Assembly: GCA_963798795.1 (NCBI GenBank)
Contig: CAWCUZ010000001.1
Span: 2,356,001 to 2,420,000, forward strand
Length of the DNA stretch: 64,000 bases
DNA from: CAWCUZ01 sp963798795
GTDB lineage: Bacteria; Acidobacteriota; Vicinamibacteria; Vicinamibacterales; SCN-69-37
Direction: 5' to 3'
This document shows positions 20,457 to 28,926 of this stretch, one piece after another. The translations under genes and the position numbers were made by a program. The notes beneath the pieces are model-generated. The model did no database searches and was not told where the DNA came from. It saw only the letters and a program-made list of their open reading frames with translations. Each line of letters begins with the position of its first letter. Within the stretch, counting starts at the first letter, position 1.

Positions 20457-20900
20457 TCAGCCGGTCGTCCGGGTGATCAACTTGGGGATCTGCGCGACCA
20501 GGAACTTTGCGACGTCGTCTTCGGTGAGGTCCGCCACGGCGCGGCCGTCGGAGAGGGGCACCTCGTCGACAACGATCCCAGTGCGGCCGCGCTCCGCGCT
20601 GACCCGTCCGACGACCGCCGGCGCGCTCCCCGAGGCGTCGAGTTCCAGCTCGATGAAGTCCTGCTGCGGCGACCGGTCCGAGGCCAGTCGCAGCGAACCC
20701 GCCGGAGTGTGGGCGCTGAACGGATGCCCTTCCGCGCGAAGGACCGTGGCCGATTGCCGGAACAGCGGCGTCGCGACGTCCCGAAGGAACCTCGCGTACG
20801 CCGCGGCGGCTTCGTCCACCACCTGACGCCGCGCCGCGCTCTCCTTTCGCGCGTCGTCGAGCGCGCGGATGATGCGCTTGCGGAGATCGGATACGTCCAT
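20457..20900 (-). CDS. Hypothetical protein
   Basis: 147 residues, not recognised. The N-terminal half is helical and charged (LRKRIIRALDDARKESAARR). The middle has a beta-like stretch around LRLASDRSPQQDFIELELD, and the C-terminus VAKFLVAQIPKLI looks like a helix. No signal peptide. Its start codon lies about 20 bp from the end of the heptamer array, which occupies its promoter region. Confidence 0.65.
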   Translation of the reverse strand: MDVSDLRKRIIRALDDARKESAARRQVVDEAAAAYARFLRDVATPLFRQSATVLRAEGHPFSAHTPAGSLRLASDRSPQQDFIELELDASGSAPAVVGRVSAERGRTGIVVDEVPLSDGRAVADLTEDDVAKFLVAQIPKLITRTTG

Positions 20901-20921
20901 GGGGGGATGGTACTACCGGTT

Positions 20922-21256
20922 GAGGTGCGGGGTGCGGGGTGCGAGGTGCGAGGTGCGGGGTGCGAGGTGCGGGGTGCGAGGTGCGGGATGCGAGGTGCGG
21001 GGTGCGGGGTGCGAGGTGCGGGGTGCGCGGTGCGCGGTGCGAGGTGCGAGGTGCGGGGTGCGAGGTGCGAGGTGCGAGGTGCGGGGTGCGGGGTGCGGGG
21101 TGCGGGGTGCGGGGTGCGGGGTGCGGGGTGCGGGGTGCGGGGTGCGGGGTGCGAGGTGCGGGGTGCGAGGTGCGGGATGCGGGGTGCGAGGTGCGGAGTG
21201 CGAGGTGCGGAGTGCGGAGTGCGGAGTGCGGAGTGCGGAGTGCGAGGTGCGGGGTA
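20922..21256 (+). repeat. Heptamer tandem array, left arm (unit GTGCGGG/GTGCGAG)
   Basis: About 47 uninterrupted 7-bp units, mainly GGGGTGC, GAGGTGC, GGAGTGC and rare GGGATGC or GCGGTGC variants. All frames through it give artificial repeat proteins. The same unit occurs in reverse orientation at 23225-23435; the two arrays face each other across the IS nest. Confidence 0.95.
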
Positions 21257-21303
21257 TAGCGTGATTGGGGCTGCCGGAAACTTTGTGTGTGAGGCGGTTT
21301 TTG

Positions 21304-21374
21304 ATCCCGCGGAATCTCCACGGCGATTGCGCCGTCGTCGGTGAGGACCCGCTTCTGGCTCGAGCCATTGCGAT
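21304..21374 (-). pseudogene. IS256 transposase fragment (RNGxSxKxVLT region)
   Basis: The minus-strand frame reads HRNGSSQKRVLT followed by DDGAIAVEIPRDQ, the hallmark R-N-G-x-S-x-K-x-V-L-T...E-x-P-R-D segment of IS256 transposases. It is preceded by EILDHF, a second copy of the N-terminal EILDQF motif of the neighbouring fragment. Too short to function. Confidence 0.7.
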
Positions 21375-21407
21375 GAAGTGGTCCAGAATCTCGCCGGAAC
21401 GGACGTG

Positions 21408-21608
21408 TCAGGAATTCTGTGCATGAGGCGGTTTTGATCTTTGCCGCTGGGGTGGCCGGCTGATCAGGGCCTTCTTGAACCGCCGGGTCGCCGACTCGAC
21501 CTCGGCTGCCGAAAGCGGCCGGTCGGGCGCGAACTGGTCCAGAATCTCGGCCGGCACCGGCGCCAGCGTCTCAGCAGGTCTTCTTTCGCTCTTCGGTGTG
21601 CGGGGCAT
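21408..21608 (-). pseudogene. IS256 transposase N-terminal remnant
   Basis: 66-residue frame with the start region of an IS256 transposase: PAEILDQFAPDRPLSAAEVE then RRFKKALI, resembling the family's DQL...LKKAL-ERAL N-terminus. The expected ER-L-x-x-E-M continuation is replaced by an unrelated tail, so it is truncated. Confidence 0.6.
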
Positions 21609-21648
21609 CGGGGCTCCTCATGCTAAACCCCACACACAAAAATCCCGA

Positions 21649-23197
21649 GTCTTTGGTTACCGGGTCAGTTGACTGAGGCGCTCGCTGGGTAGAACTGCGG
21701 CGCGACGATCGGGGCGCGCGCGTGCAGCAGGGTCGTAATGATGTCGTCCGCGTCGAGGTGCCGCTGGCGCGCGGTCTGGAGAAGGCTGGCGAGCACCTGC
21801 TGCGTCTCGGCGCCCTGCGACGAGCGATTGCCGCCGCCGCACATCTTCCGAGTGACGACCGCGGGACGGATCGCCTGCTCAGCCCGCCAGTTGGTCGCGT
21901 CGAGCGCGGGATCGACGAGAAAGCTGAACAGGGCCGGCAGTTCCGTCATCAGATGTCGCGCGAAGCGCTGCACATCCGGAATGGTACCGACGGCTGCAAG
22001 CGCATCGAGCACTTGGTTGACCAGATGGCCTCGTGCGACATCCACGCCACGGGCCGACACGGCGCCGGCCGCGTGCCGGTCGCGCACGCGGAGCGCCTGG
22101 CGCAGGATCCGCGCGATCCGGGCGGGGAATCGGGCTCGCGGATGGTCGCGTTGGAGGAGCCGACACCGGCGGAGTAGATGCCCGAGGCACGTCTGATGAA
22201 ACGCGTGGCCGAACTGGCGATAGGGCGCCCAGCCGTCGCGCGACAGGCCGCCCGCAAAGTCGGCGCCGAGCACGGTGGCCGCGTCGGCGAAGCCCCGGCC
22301 CGGACAAATGCGATAGACCGTGGTCCTCGTCGTCGCGAACACCCAGAGCCAGTGCAACACCGCCCGCACCTTCCAGCCGGTTTCGTCGGGCACGACAGCC
22401 GCGCTTGTCCGCACCGTCTCGCACAGGGCGTCATACGTGGGCTGGCCCTGGGCGGCGACGCGATGGAGCGCGCGGACGATCGCGCTCGCCGTGACGCGCA
22501 ACCCGAAGCGCTCCCGGAACAGCGTCGCGACCTTGCCGAACGACACCCCGAATTGTTTGTTGAGCTGCACGGCCAGCGCGATCGCGTGCGGACCGAGTTG
22601 CACGGCCGCGGCCCCAAGCGCATCAGACGTTTGAAGCGGATGGCGGCCCTGCACGCGATGGCCGCGCCCGCACCGGCCGACATGAATGTCAAAGCGCCGG
22701 ACGACCGGCTGCACCGGAGGCAAGTCCTCCTGATATTGTGCCGCGACCTGCGTTTCGGTGACGGCCTCGCCGCACATCGGGCACGCAGCGGGCAGCGGCA
22801 CGTCGTGGGTCTCGTGCACAACGCTCGGAACCGGTCGTCGGCCGCGCCGCCCGCAGGCCGCCCCCGGCTTGCGGCCCGGGCGCCGCGGGCGCCGCTTGGG
22901 CGCGCCCTTCGAGAATGGCGCCGCTTGGCGCGCGCCGGCTCGGCGAGCCGCCTCCAATTCGTCCTTCAGCCGCGTGTTCTCGCGCTCGAGGCGCGCCCGC
23001 TCGCGTTCGAGCTGCGCGCGCGCACGTTCCGCGGCGGCGCGGTCGGCCTCCGAGCGCGCCAACTCCTCACGCAGTCGCGCGTTCTCCTGTCGCAACTGCT
23101 CGATCGCGTCGCTCGATCGCTGCTCGCGCGCGTCGTGCATGCGCCTGTTATGCCAGAATTCTCGCGCCGGTACAAGTTAGACCCGGTAACCAAGTAC
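21649..23197 (-). mobile_element. Complete IS66-family insertion sequence with 8-bp target duplication
   Basis: 1549-bp element carrying one transposase gene. The ends are 18-bp inverted repeats (21649-21666 and 23180-23197) matching at 16 of 18 positions and sharing TTGGTTACCGGGTC. It is flanked by the direct repeat AATCCCGA at 21641-21648 and 23198-23205, the 8-bp duplication expected for IS66. The single-ORF layout without tnpA/tnpB matches the ISBst12-like subgroup. It inserted at the outer end of the IS256 relic. Confidence 0.9.
21665..23140 (-). CDS. IS66-family transposase
   Basis: 491 residues. It has a long N-terminal coiled coil (IEQLRQENARLREEL and repeats of RxxLERE), a basic linker, a zinc-like pair CPMCGEAV, and the DDE core: Asp in VVPDETGW, Asp in SRDGWAPYRQFGH, and Glu in the C-terminal TNWRAEQAIRPAVV followed by RKMCGGGNRS. 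The family end with SLLQTARQRHLD is present. Intact, so the element may be active. Confidence 0.95.
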   Translation of the reverse strand: MHDAREQRSSDAIEQLRQENARLREELARSEADRAAAERARAQLERERARLERENTRLKDELEAARRAGARQAAPFSKGAPKRRPRRPGRKPGAACGRRGRRPVPSVVHETHDVPLPAACPMCGEAVTETQVAAQYQEDLPPVQPVVRRFDIHVGRCGRGHRVQGRHPLQTSDALGAAAVQLGPHAIALAVQLNKQFGVSFGKVATLFRERFGLRVTASAIVRALHRVAAQGQPTYDALCETVRTSAAVVPDETGWKVRAVLHWLWVFATTRTTVYRICPGRGFADAATVLGADFAGGLSRDGWAPYRQFGHAFHQTCLGHLLRRCRLLQRDHPRARFPARIARILRQALRVRDRHAAGAVSARGVDVARGHLVNQVLDALAAVGTIPDVQRFARHLMTELPALFSFLVDPALDATNWRAEQAIRPAVVTRKMCGGGNRSSQGAETQQVLASLLQTARQRHLDADDIITTLLHARAPIVAPQFYPASASVN

Positions 23198-23224
23198 AAT
23201 CCCGACAGGCTCGTGTCAGCGTGC

Positions 23225-23435
23225 GGCCGCACCGCGCACTCCGCACCGCGCACTCCGCACCGCGCACCTCGCACGGCGCACCCCGCACCCCGCACCCCGC
23301 ACCCAGCACCTCGCACCCCGCACCTCGCACCCCGCACCTCGCACCCCGCACCCCGCACCTCGCACCCCGCACCCCGCACCCCGCACCCCGCACCCCGCAC
23401 CCCGCACCCCGCACCCCGCACCCCGCACCCCGCAC
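23225..23435 (-). repeat. Heptamer tandem array, right arm (unit CGCACCC)
   Basis: About 30 units of 7 bp (CGCACCC, CGCACCT, CGCACTC), the reverse complement of the 20922-21256 array. It directly abuts the ubiE stop codon, leaving no spacer. The IS66 right end lies about 30 bp away. Confidence 0.95.
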
Positions 23436-24176
23436 CTAGCTTCTTCTCCCCACGTGAATCGCCATCAGTCCCCCGAACACCCGCACGTGCCGGACGTCCT
23501 CGAATCCGGCCGTCCGCATCAACTCGACCACGCCGCGCGCGCCCGGGTAGCGGCGGATCGAGGCCGGGATGTAGCGGTAGGTATCGGGATCCCGGTGCAG
23601 GGTCCAGCCGAGCGCGGCGCCCACGCCGGTCAGATACGTCAGGTACACGCCACGCAGCCAGCCCGCCTCGGGCCTGTCGAAGTCGAGCGAGCACATCACG
23701 CCGGCGGGCTTCAGCACGCGGCGGATTTCAGCCAGGGCGCGCGGCAGGTCGGGCACGTTGCGCAGGCCGTAGCCGGTCGTCACGATGTCGAACGCGGCGT
23801 CCGGAACGGGCAGCGACGTCATGTCGCCGACGAGCCAGGCCGGCCGCACCGCGCCGGCTGCGGGTTTCGTTCGGGCGAGCGCGACCATGCGCGGCGCGAT
23901 GTCGAGACCGACGACGTCGGCGCCACGGGCCACCGCCCTCCACGCCAGATCGCCCGTTCCGCAGGCAAGATCCAGGAGGCGGGTGCCGGGACGCGGCTTC
24001 GTCAGGTCCATCACGCGCGCCTTCCAGTGCTGGTCGCGCCCGAAGGACAGGAGCCGCGTGATCAGGTCGTATCGATCCGCAATCGTCGCGAACAGCCCGC
24101 GCACGTAGCGGCGCTTCGCGTCGGGCGTCTCGAAGGCGGCTCGAAGTGAATTCACGATCGTCGGCCCATCAGACAT
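23436..24176 (-). CDS. ubiE: Demethylmenaquinone/ubiquinone methyltransferase
   Basis: 246-residue class I SAM methyltransferase of the UbiE/MenG family. Motifs are VRGLFATIADRYDLITRLLSFG, the SAM-binding LLDLACGTGDLAW, TTGYGLRNVPD and RVLKPAGVMCSLDF. It performs the C-methylation of demethylmenaquinone (probable here) or the ubiquinone precursor. The start is the ATG at 24176. Divergent from mntR with only 37 bp between. The last codon is followed immediately by the heptamer array, so any terminator must lie inside the repeat. Confidence 0.93.
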   Translation of the reverse strand: MSDGPTIVNSLRAAFETPDAKRRYVRGLFATIADRYDLITRLLSFGRDQHWKARVMDLTKPRPGTRLLDLACGTGDLAWRAVARGADVVGLDIAPRMVALARTKPAAGAVRPAWLVGDMTSLPVPDAAFDIVTTGYGLRNVPDLPRALAEIRRVLKPAGVMCSLDFDRPEAGWLRGVYLTYLTGVGAALGWTLHRDPDTYRYIPASIRRYPGARGVVELMRTAGFEDVRHVRVFGGLMAIHVGRRS

Positions 24177-24213
24177 CGCCAATCACAAATCACAAATGGC
24201 ATCATAGTCGTCC

Positions 24214-24906
24214 ATGCTTCCGTCGCAGACGGTCGAGAACTACCTCAAGACGATCTATCTCGCGCAGGCCGGGCGCGGCGCGGAAGAGCTCGTCCCGATG
24301 GGCCAGATCGCCGCCGCCCTCGGCGTTGTTCCGGGCACGGCCACGACGATGGTGAAGACGCTGGCCGACTCGGGGCTGGTCCGGTACGAGCCGTACATGG
24401 GAGTGCGGCTCACCGTCGCGGGCGAGAAGCTCGCCAGCATGGTGCTCCGCCGCCATCGGCTCATGGAGCTGTTTCTGGTGAAGGTGCTCGGCATGAGCTG
24501 GGCCGAGGTGCACGACGACGCGGAACGGCTGGAGCACGCGGTATCGGATCAGCTGATCGACCGCATCGACGAAATGCTCGGCCGGCCCGAGGCCGATCCC
24601 CACGGCGACCCGATTCCCACCGCTGAAGGCGAGATGCCGCAGACGGCTGACCTCGACCTGCTTGCCGCCCCGCTTCATGTGCTCCTCGTCGTCACTCGCG
24701 TCATCGACCAGGACGCCGGGTTCCTCCGCTTCATCGAGCAGCAGCGGCTGATGCCGGGCAGCGAAGTGCGAATCACCTCGCGCGACTCCGCCGCCGATGC
24801 CGTCCACCTCCGCCCTCGCGACGGCAACCCGCTCACTATCGGGACCCGCGCGGCGTCGAAGGTCCTCGTGCGCGCCGCGCATCGCGACCAGCCGCATCAC
24901 CCGTAG
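24214..24906 (+). CDS. mntR: DtxR/MntR-family metal-dependent repressor
   Basis: 230 residues. The N-terminal winged helix has TVENYLKTIYLAQ, VVPGTATTMVKTLADSGLVRYEPYMGVRLT. The dimerisation and metal domain contains RRHRLMELFLVKVLGMSW, EAEXLEH-type sequence (DDAERLEHAVSD) and GDPIP. The C-terminal domain is FeoA/SH3-like. The preceding position of mntH, with an operator-like dyad at 25000-25015, indicates Mn(II)-responsive control of that transporter. A CATAGT hexamer ends 5 nt before the ATG. Confidence 0.92.
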   Translation: MLPSQTVENYLKTIYLAQAGRGAEELVPMGQIAAALGVVPGTATTMVKTLADSGLVRYEPYMGVRLTVAGEKLASMVLRRHRLMELFLVKVLGMSWAEVHDDAERLEHAVSDQLIDRIDEMLGRPEADPHGDPIPTAEGEMPQTADLDLLAAPLHVLLVVTRVIDQDAGFLRFIEQQRLMPGSEVRITSRDSAADAVHLRPRDGNPLTIGTRAASKVLVRAAHRDQPHHP

Positions 24907-24964
24907 CCGCGTCGACGGGCCGCCACCCTTCCGCATGGCCTGCGACGCATGCACTGCGACGCGC

Positions 24965-25015
24965 TTGACACGCCAACCCTGCACGCCCTACAATCAATTT
25001 TTTGAACAATCAAAA
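24965..25015 (+). promoter_or_regulatory. mntH promoter with MntR-like operator
   Basis: -35 TTGACA (24965-24970), 18-bp spacer, -10 TACAAT (24989-24994), followed at 25000-25015 by the perfect dyad TTTTGA-ACAA-TCAAAA, which covers the expected transcription start. The mntH ATG is at 25021. Position and symmetry fit repression by the adjacent DtxR/MntR regulator. Confidence 0.72.
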
Positions 25016-25020
25016 TCGAA

Positions 25021-26422
25021 ATGCTTGACCGTCGAACCCACGCTCGTCAGACCGAGCCGGACCATACGCGCTCGCTCGAAGGGCTGCACGGGTCGGTCAG
25101 CGTGCCGCACCACACGACCGGGTTCTGGCGTCAGTGGCGAGCCTACGTCGGACCCGCGCTGCTGGTCAGCGTGGGCTACATGGACCCCGGCAACTGGGGA
25201 ACCGATCTGGCGGGGGGCGCCCTGTTCAAGTACGGGCTGCTCTGGGTGGTGGCGGCTGCCAGTCTGATGGCGGTCTTCATGCAGGTGGCTGCCGCACGGC
25301 TCGGGGTGGTGACGGGCAAGGACCTGGCGCAGTGCTGCCGCGACTGGTACCCGCGCTGGACCCGGTGGCCCAACTGGCTCCTGTCCGAGGTGGCCATTGG
25401 CGCGTGCGATCTCGCGGAGGTGCTCGGCAGCGCCGTCGCGCTCAACCTGCTGTTCAAGATTCCGCTGCTCTGGGCCGTCCTGATTACGGGCGCCGACGTC
25501 CTGCTGCTCCTGGCGCTGCAGCGGTTCGGCATGCGGACGATCGAGGCCGTGGTGCTCGTCCTGGTCGCCACGATCGGGGGCTGCTATTTCCTCGAGATCT
25601 TCGTCCTGCCGCAGACGACGCCGGCGTTCGGCGAAATGGGCCGCGCCCTGCTCTCGCCCGGGCTGCGCGAGACGGGGATGGCCTACGTGGCGATCGGCAT
25701 CATCGGCGCCACGGTGATGCCGCACAACCTCTACCTGCACTCGGCGCTCGTGCAGAGCCGCAAGTTCGAAAAGGACCCGCACTCGATCCGGAGCGCCGTC
25801 CGGTTCAACACGCTCGACTCCACCGTCGCGCTGTCGATTGCCTTTCTGGTCAACGCCGGCATCATGGTGCTGGCCGCCCTGGTCTTCTACGGCAAGGAGC
25901 AGGTGGCGGTCGGGGGCGGACAGGTCGTCACCTTCGGCGCCGACGCGGACTGGATCCGTGTCGCGTATCTCACTCTGGCGCCGCTGCTCGGCACGGCCGC
26001 GGCCAGCATCCTCTTCGCCGTGGCGCTCCTGGCGAGCGGCCAGAGCAGTACCGATTACCGGCACGCTGGCGGGCCAGGTGGTCATGGAAGGCTTCATGCA
26101 CTGGAAGCTGACGCCGTGGGTGCGCCGTCTCATCACGCGGCTCCTGGCGATCGTGCCGGCGGTGCTCGTCATCGGCGTGCGCGGCGAGGGCAGCGTGAAC
26201 GATCTGCTCACGCTCAGTCAGGTGATCCTGGCGCTGCAGCTCCCGTTCGCCATGTTCCCGCTGCTGCACTTCACCAGCTCGCGGCGCCGCATGGGCGTCT
26301 GGCGTAACGGCTGGTTCCTGCTCGCGGCCGGCTGGAGCAGCGCCGTGCTCATCACCGCGATGGATCTCTACGGCCTGCCCGAATCGCTGCGGGCGGCATG
26401 GCTGGTGGTCGCAGGCCGGTGA
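25021..26422 (+). CDS. mntH: NRAMP-family Mn2+/Fe2+ transporter, one apparent frameshift
   Basis: Divalent metal:proton symporter of the inner membrane. The first frame covers TM1-TM8, with the metal-site motif DPGNWGTDLAGG in TM1 and GATVMPHNLYLHSALVQ in TM6. From about 26059 the protein continues in another frame with ITGTLAGQVVMEGF, LPFAMFPLLHFTSS and the last helices, ending at 26422. Removing one G restores the usual LASGQSST-x-TGTLAGQ sequence. Total length is about 466 residues. No strong ribosome site precedes the ATG. Confidence 0.93.
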
Positions 26423-26456
26423 GATACCATGCGCGAGGACGCGGAGAGCCGCACTC

Positions 26457-26873
26457 ATGTACAAGAGAATTCTGCTGACCCTGGACGCGTCGCCGACGGA
26501 TCGGCCGATCATCGAACACGTCAAGCAACTGGCGGCGCGACTCGAGAGCGACGTCCTGCTGTTGCGGGTGGCGGCCGGTCCGGCAGCCCAGTTTCACGGC
26601 GAGGACGCCGGCGGCCAGGAGGTCGCCCAGGGACGAGCGTATCTGGACGAGGTGCGTGCGGAATTCGCCGAAGCCGGCATTCCGGTGACCGCCGACCTCG
26701 CCTACGGGGATCCGGTGGGCGAAATCGTCCGGTGGGTGAACGACAAGGAGTGCGACCTGGTCGCCATGGGGACGCACGGCCACAAGCTGCTGGCCGACCT
26801 GCTGCTCGGCGCCACCGCCAGCCGCGTGCAGCACAACGTGAGCGTGCCCGTGCTGCTCCTGCGCGCCCGGTGA
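26457..26873 (+). CDS. Universal stress protein UspA family
   Basis: 138 residues: N-terminal KRILLTLDASPTDRPII, and the C-terminal ATP-loop region LVAMGTHGHKLLADLLLGATASRVQHNVSVPVLLLR, close to the G-x2-G-x9-G-S/T pattern of ATP-binding members. Follows mntH by 34 bp on the same strand and may be co-transcribed. Convergent with queC. Confidence 0.92.
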   Translation: MYKRILLTLDASPTDRPIIEHVKQLAARLESDVLLLRVAAGPAAQFHGEDAGGQEVAQGRAYLDEVRAEFAEAGIPVTADLAYGDPVGEIVRWVNDKECDLVAMGTHGHKLLADLLLGATASRVQHNVSVPVLLLRAR

Positions 26874-26889
26874 CATGGACCGGCACCGC

Positions 26890-27541
26890 TCAGCGCGACG
26901 CCGCCGGATCGTCGACGCCCGCCGCCCGGAACGCCACCTGACGCTCGCGACACTTGCTGCACCGGCCGCAGTGGCGGTCTCCTCCCGCCGGGTTCATGCA
27001 CGAGAGCGTCAGAATCCAGCGGGACGCCCAGCTCGAGGCCGCGGCGGATCACGTCCTCCTTGTGCAGCGTGGCGAGCGGCGCGTCGACGCGAATCGGCGC
27101 CCCGAGGCCGAGCGTCAGCGCCCGGCCCATGGTGTCGAAGAATTCCGGCGTCGCGTCCGGAAACGGATTGCCCGCGAGCGGCCCCAGGACGATGCGGTCC
27201 GCCCCGCGCCGGGCGCTCAGAACCGCCGCCTTGGACAGCAGCACCACGTTCCGGCCGTCCAGATACACGTCCTCGTCCGGCGTGTCGTACGCGGGCGGCT
27301 CGCCGCGCACGGCCCAGTGCGACGCGGAGTACACGTCGCGCATGTCCACGGAGAGCGTGGCCGCCGGCTCCGCGCGGCCGGCGAACGGCGGCGCCGCGAG
27401 CAGCCGCACGATCGCGCGCGCCTCCGCGTCCTCCCACGCGAGCCCCGCGCGCACGTGAATCGGCAGCACCGGTCCGCGCGCCAGCTCCATCGCCAGGAGC
27501 ACGGCGCTGTCGAGACCGCCGGAAAACAGCACGGACGTCAC
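26890..27541 (-). CDS. queC: 7-cyano-7-deazaguanine synthase, one apparent frameshift
   Basis: ATP-dependent enzyme that makes preQ0, the precursor of queuosine. The N-terminus has the PP-loop VLFSGGLDSAV and the central region has AGNPFPDATPEFFDTM with LHKEDVIRRGLELGVPL. Near 27015 the frame shifts; the next frame gives the zinc motif LTLSCMNPAGG then HCGRCSKCRERQVAF and ends at 26890. A GTG at 27541 is the likely start. It is divergent from queD, 24 bp away, the partner in the same pathway. Confidence 0.87.
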
Positions 27542-27565
27542 GTCGCCGTAGGGTACAGTGACTTG

Positions 27566-27973
27566 ATGTATCTGGTCACCAAACGCATCGAGTTCTGCTA
27601 CGGGCACCGGCTGCTCGACTACGACGGCGTGTGCAAGCACCCGCACGGGCACAACGCGACCGTCGAAGTGGACGTGCGCACCGACCGGCTCGACCGGCGC
27701 AACATGGTGGCGGATTTTTCGGACATCAAACGCGTGGTCAAGGGCTGGATCGACCGCGAGCTGGACCACAAGATGATCCTGCGGCACGACGACCCGCTGG
27801 TCGCGCCGCTCGAGTCGCTCGGCGAGCCAATCTACAAGCTCGACAGCAACCCCACGGTCGAGCGGATTGCGAAGCTGATCTTCGACAACGCCCGCGAGCA
27901 GGGCGTCGATGTCGTCACGGTCCGCGTCTGGGAGACGCCGACGTCGTTCGCCGCGTTCAGCGAAGCGCCCTGA
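27566..27973 (+). CDS. queD: 6-carboxy-5,6,7,8-tetrahydropterin synthase
   Basis: 135 residues: IEFCYGHRL with the first zinc His, the catalytic Cys with zinc-binding HGH in CKHPHGHN, FSDIKRVVKGWIDRELDHKMIL, and the Glu of VWETPTS. It converts dihydroneopterin triphosphate in queuosine/7-deazapurine biosynthesis, upstream of QueC. TACAGT ends 6 nt before the ATG, suggesting a leaderless start. Confidence 0.95.
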   Translation: MYLVTKRIEFCYGHRLLDYDGVCKHPHGHNATVEVDVRTDRLDRRNMVADFSDIKRVVKGWIDRELDHKMILRHDDPLVAPLESLGEPIYKLDSNPTVERIAKLIFDNAREQGVDVVTVRVWETPTSFAAFSEAP

Positions 27974-28026
27974 CCCGAAAGGCACCCGCGTCGACGGATC
28001 GCAGGCACCCCGGGTGAGAACCGGGA

Positions 28027-28926
28027 TCAGGCCCCCGTCAACCGGATGGACCCGTCGCCGGTCCGGAGGCGGAGCCGGTAGCCGCCGGCGCCGAGCCGGC
28101 CGCGCAGCACGCGCTCGTCGCGGGTGCCGCCGGTCTGGTTGGTGAGCTGCAGGTCGCTGCGCGCACGGCCGCCCGAGGGATCGGCTTCGATGTCGGCGTC
28201 GAAATCCCCCGGCAGTTCCACGGAGATCGACCCGTCGCCGGTGGTGATCGACCAGTCGCCGGCCATCTTCGCGCCGCTGCGGATGCGCAGCACGACCGAC
28301 CCGTCGCCGGAGCGCGCGCGGACGACCGAGGGTGCGCCGGCCATGCGAAGGCTGCCGTCGCCGGTGCTCGCGTCGACCGTCCCCTGCACGTCGTCGACCT
28401 GGATGGACCCGTCGCCGCTGTGCACGGTCAGCGCGCCGGCCGTGCCGTTGGCCTTGATGCTGCCGTCGCCAGACGACAACTCGATCTTCCCTTCCACGTG
28501 TTCCGCCACGATCGACCCGTCGCCGGTCTTCACCAGCAGATTGGTCTTGCGCGGCACGCTCACCGTGAACCTGGCGCTCGGCGAGGTGAAGCGGCCGATG
28601 AAGATGCCGCTCGTGTGCGCGTGCTTGGCCTCGACCCTGATGTGCGAGCCGTCCTGCGTGACGGTGACTTCGATGCGGGAGACCGCGGCCTCGTCCTGCC
28701 CGCGCTTCTCGATGTCGACCAGGATCTCGGGCTGGTCCCAGGACCGGATCTCCATGGAACCATCGAAGGTGGCCAGCTCGAGGTCCATGACGCCCTCGGC
28801 TGGAAAGTGCTTCTCGTCGCGCTGCACGTAGCCGGCGGTGTCCACCGTCACGCTGCAGGCGCCGGCGCCGGCCATCGCCAGACCGAGGGCCGGCACGATC
28901 AGGACGGAAGGCAGTCTCATACTCAT
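28027..28926 (-). CDS. DUF4097-type lipoprotein with seven GDGS repeats
   Basis: 299 residues. The signal peptide ends in a lipobox-like AGAGACS, so it is probably a lipoprotein. Seven copies of (S/T)GDGS(I/L/V) occur; the first four intervals are exactly 18 residues, giving a regular beta-solenoid as in DUF4097/GIN-domain proteins. The DNA repeats GACCCGTCGCCG accordingly. Its role is unknown; DUF4097 proteins often accompany envelope-stress or anti-sigma systems, but none is adjacent. The ATG overlaps the stop of the PIN-like gene upstream (ATGA). Confidence 0.85.
   Translation of the reverse strand: MSMRLPSVLIVPALGLAMAGAGACSVTVDTAGYVQRDEKHFPAEGVMDLELATFDGSMEIRSWDQPEILVDIEKRGQDEAAVSRIEVTVTQDGSHIRVEAKHAHTSGIFIGRFTSPSARFTVSVPRKTNLLVKTGDGSIVAEHVEGKIELSSGDGSIKANGTAGALTVHSGDGSIQVDDVQGTVDASTGDGSLRMAGAPSVVRARSGDGSVVLRIRSGAKMAGDWSITTGDGSISVELPGDFDADIEADPSGGRARSDLQLTNQTGGTRDERVLRGRLGAGGYRLRLRTGDGSIRLTGA

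Larger units (their letters stand above)
21282..21640 (-). mobile_element. Relic of an IS256-family element
   Basis: Bounded by a perfect 10-bp inverted repeat, TTTGTGTGTG at 21282-21291 and CACACACAAA at 21631-21640. Inside are two pieces of an IS256 (Mutator-type) transposase, listed separately. A second copy of the left-end sequence (GAGGCGGTTTTGATC near 21424) suggests an internal deletion or nested ends. Non-functional. Confidence 0.65.

Noticed and set aside
20347..21424. Frames encoding perfect (PAPRTPH)n or (CGVRGAG)n repeat proteins
   Set aside because: They are translations of the heptamer arrays in all frames on both strands; no conserved protein is implied.
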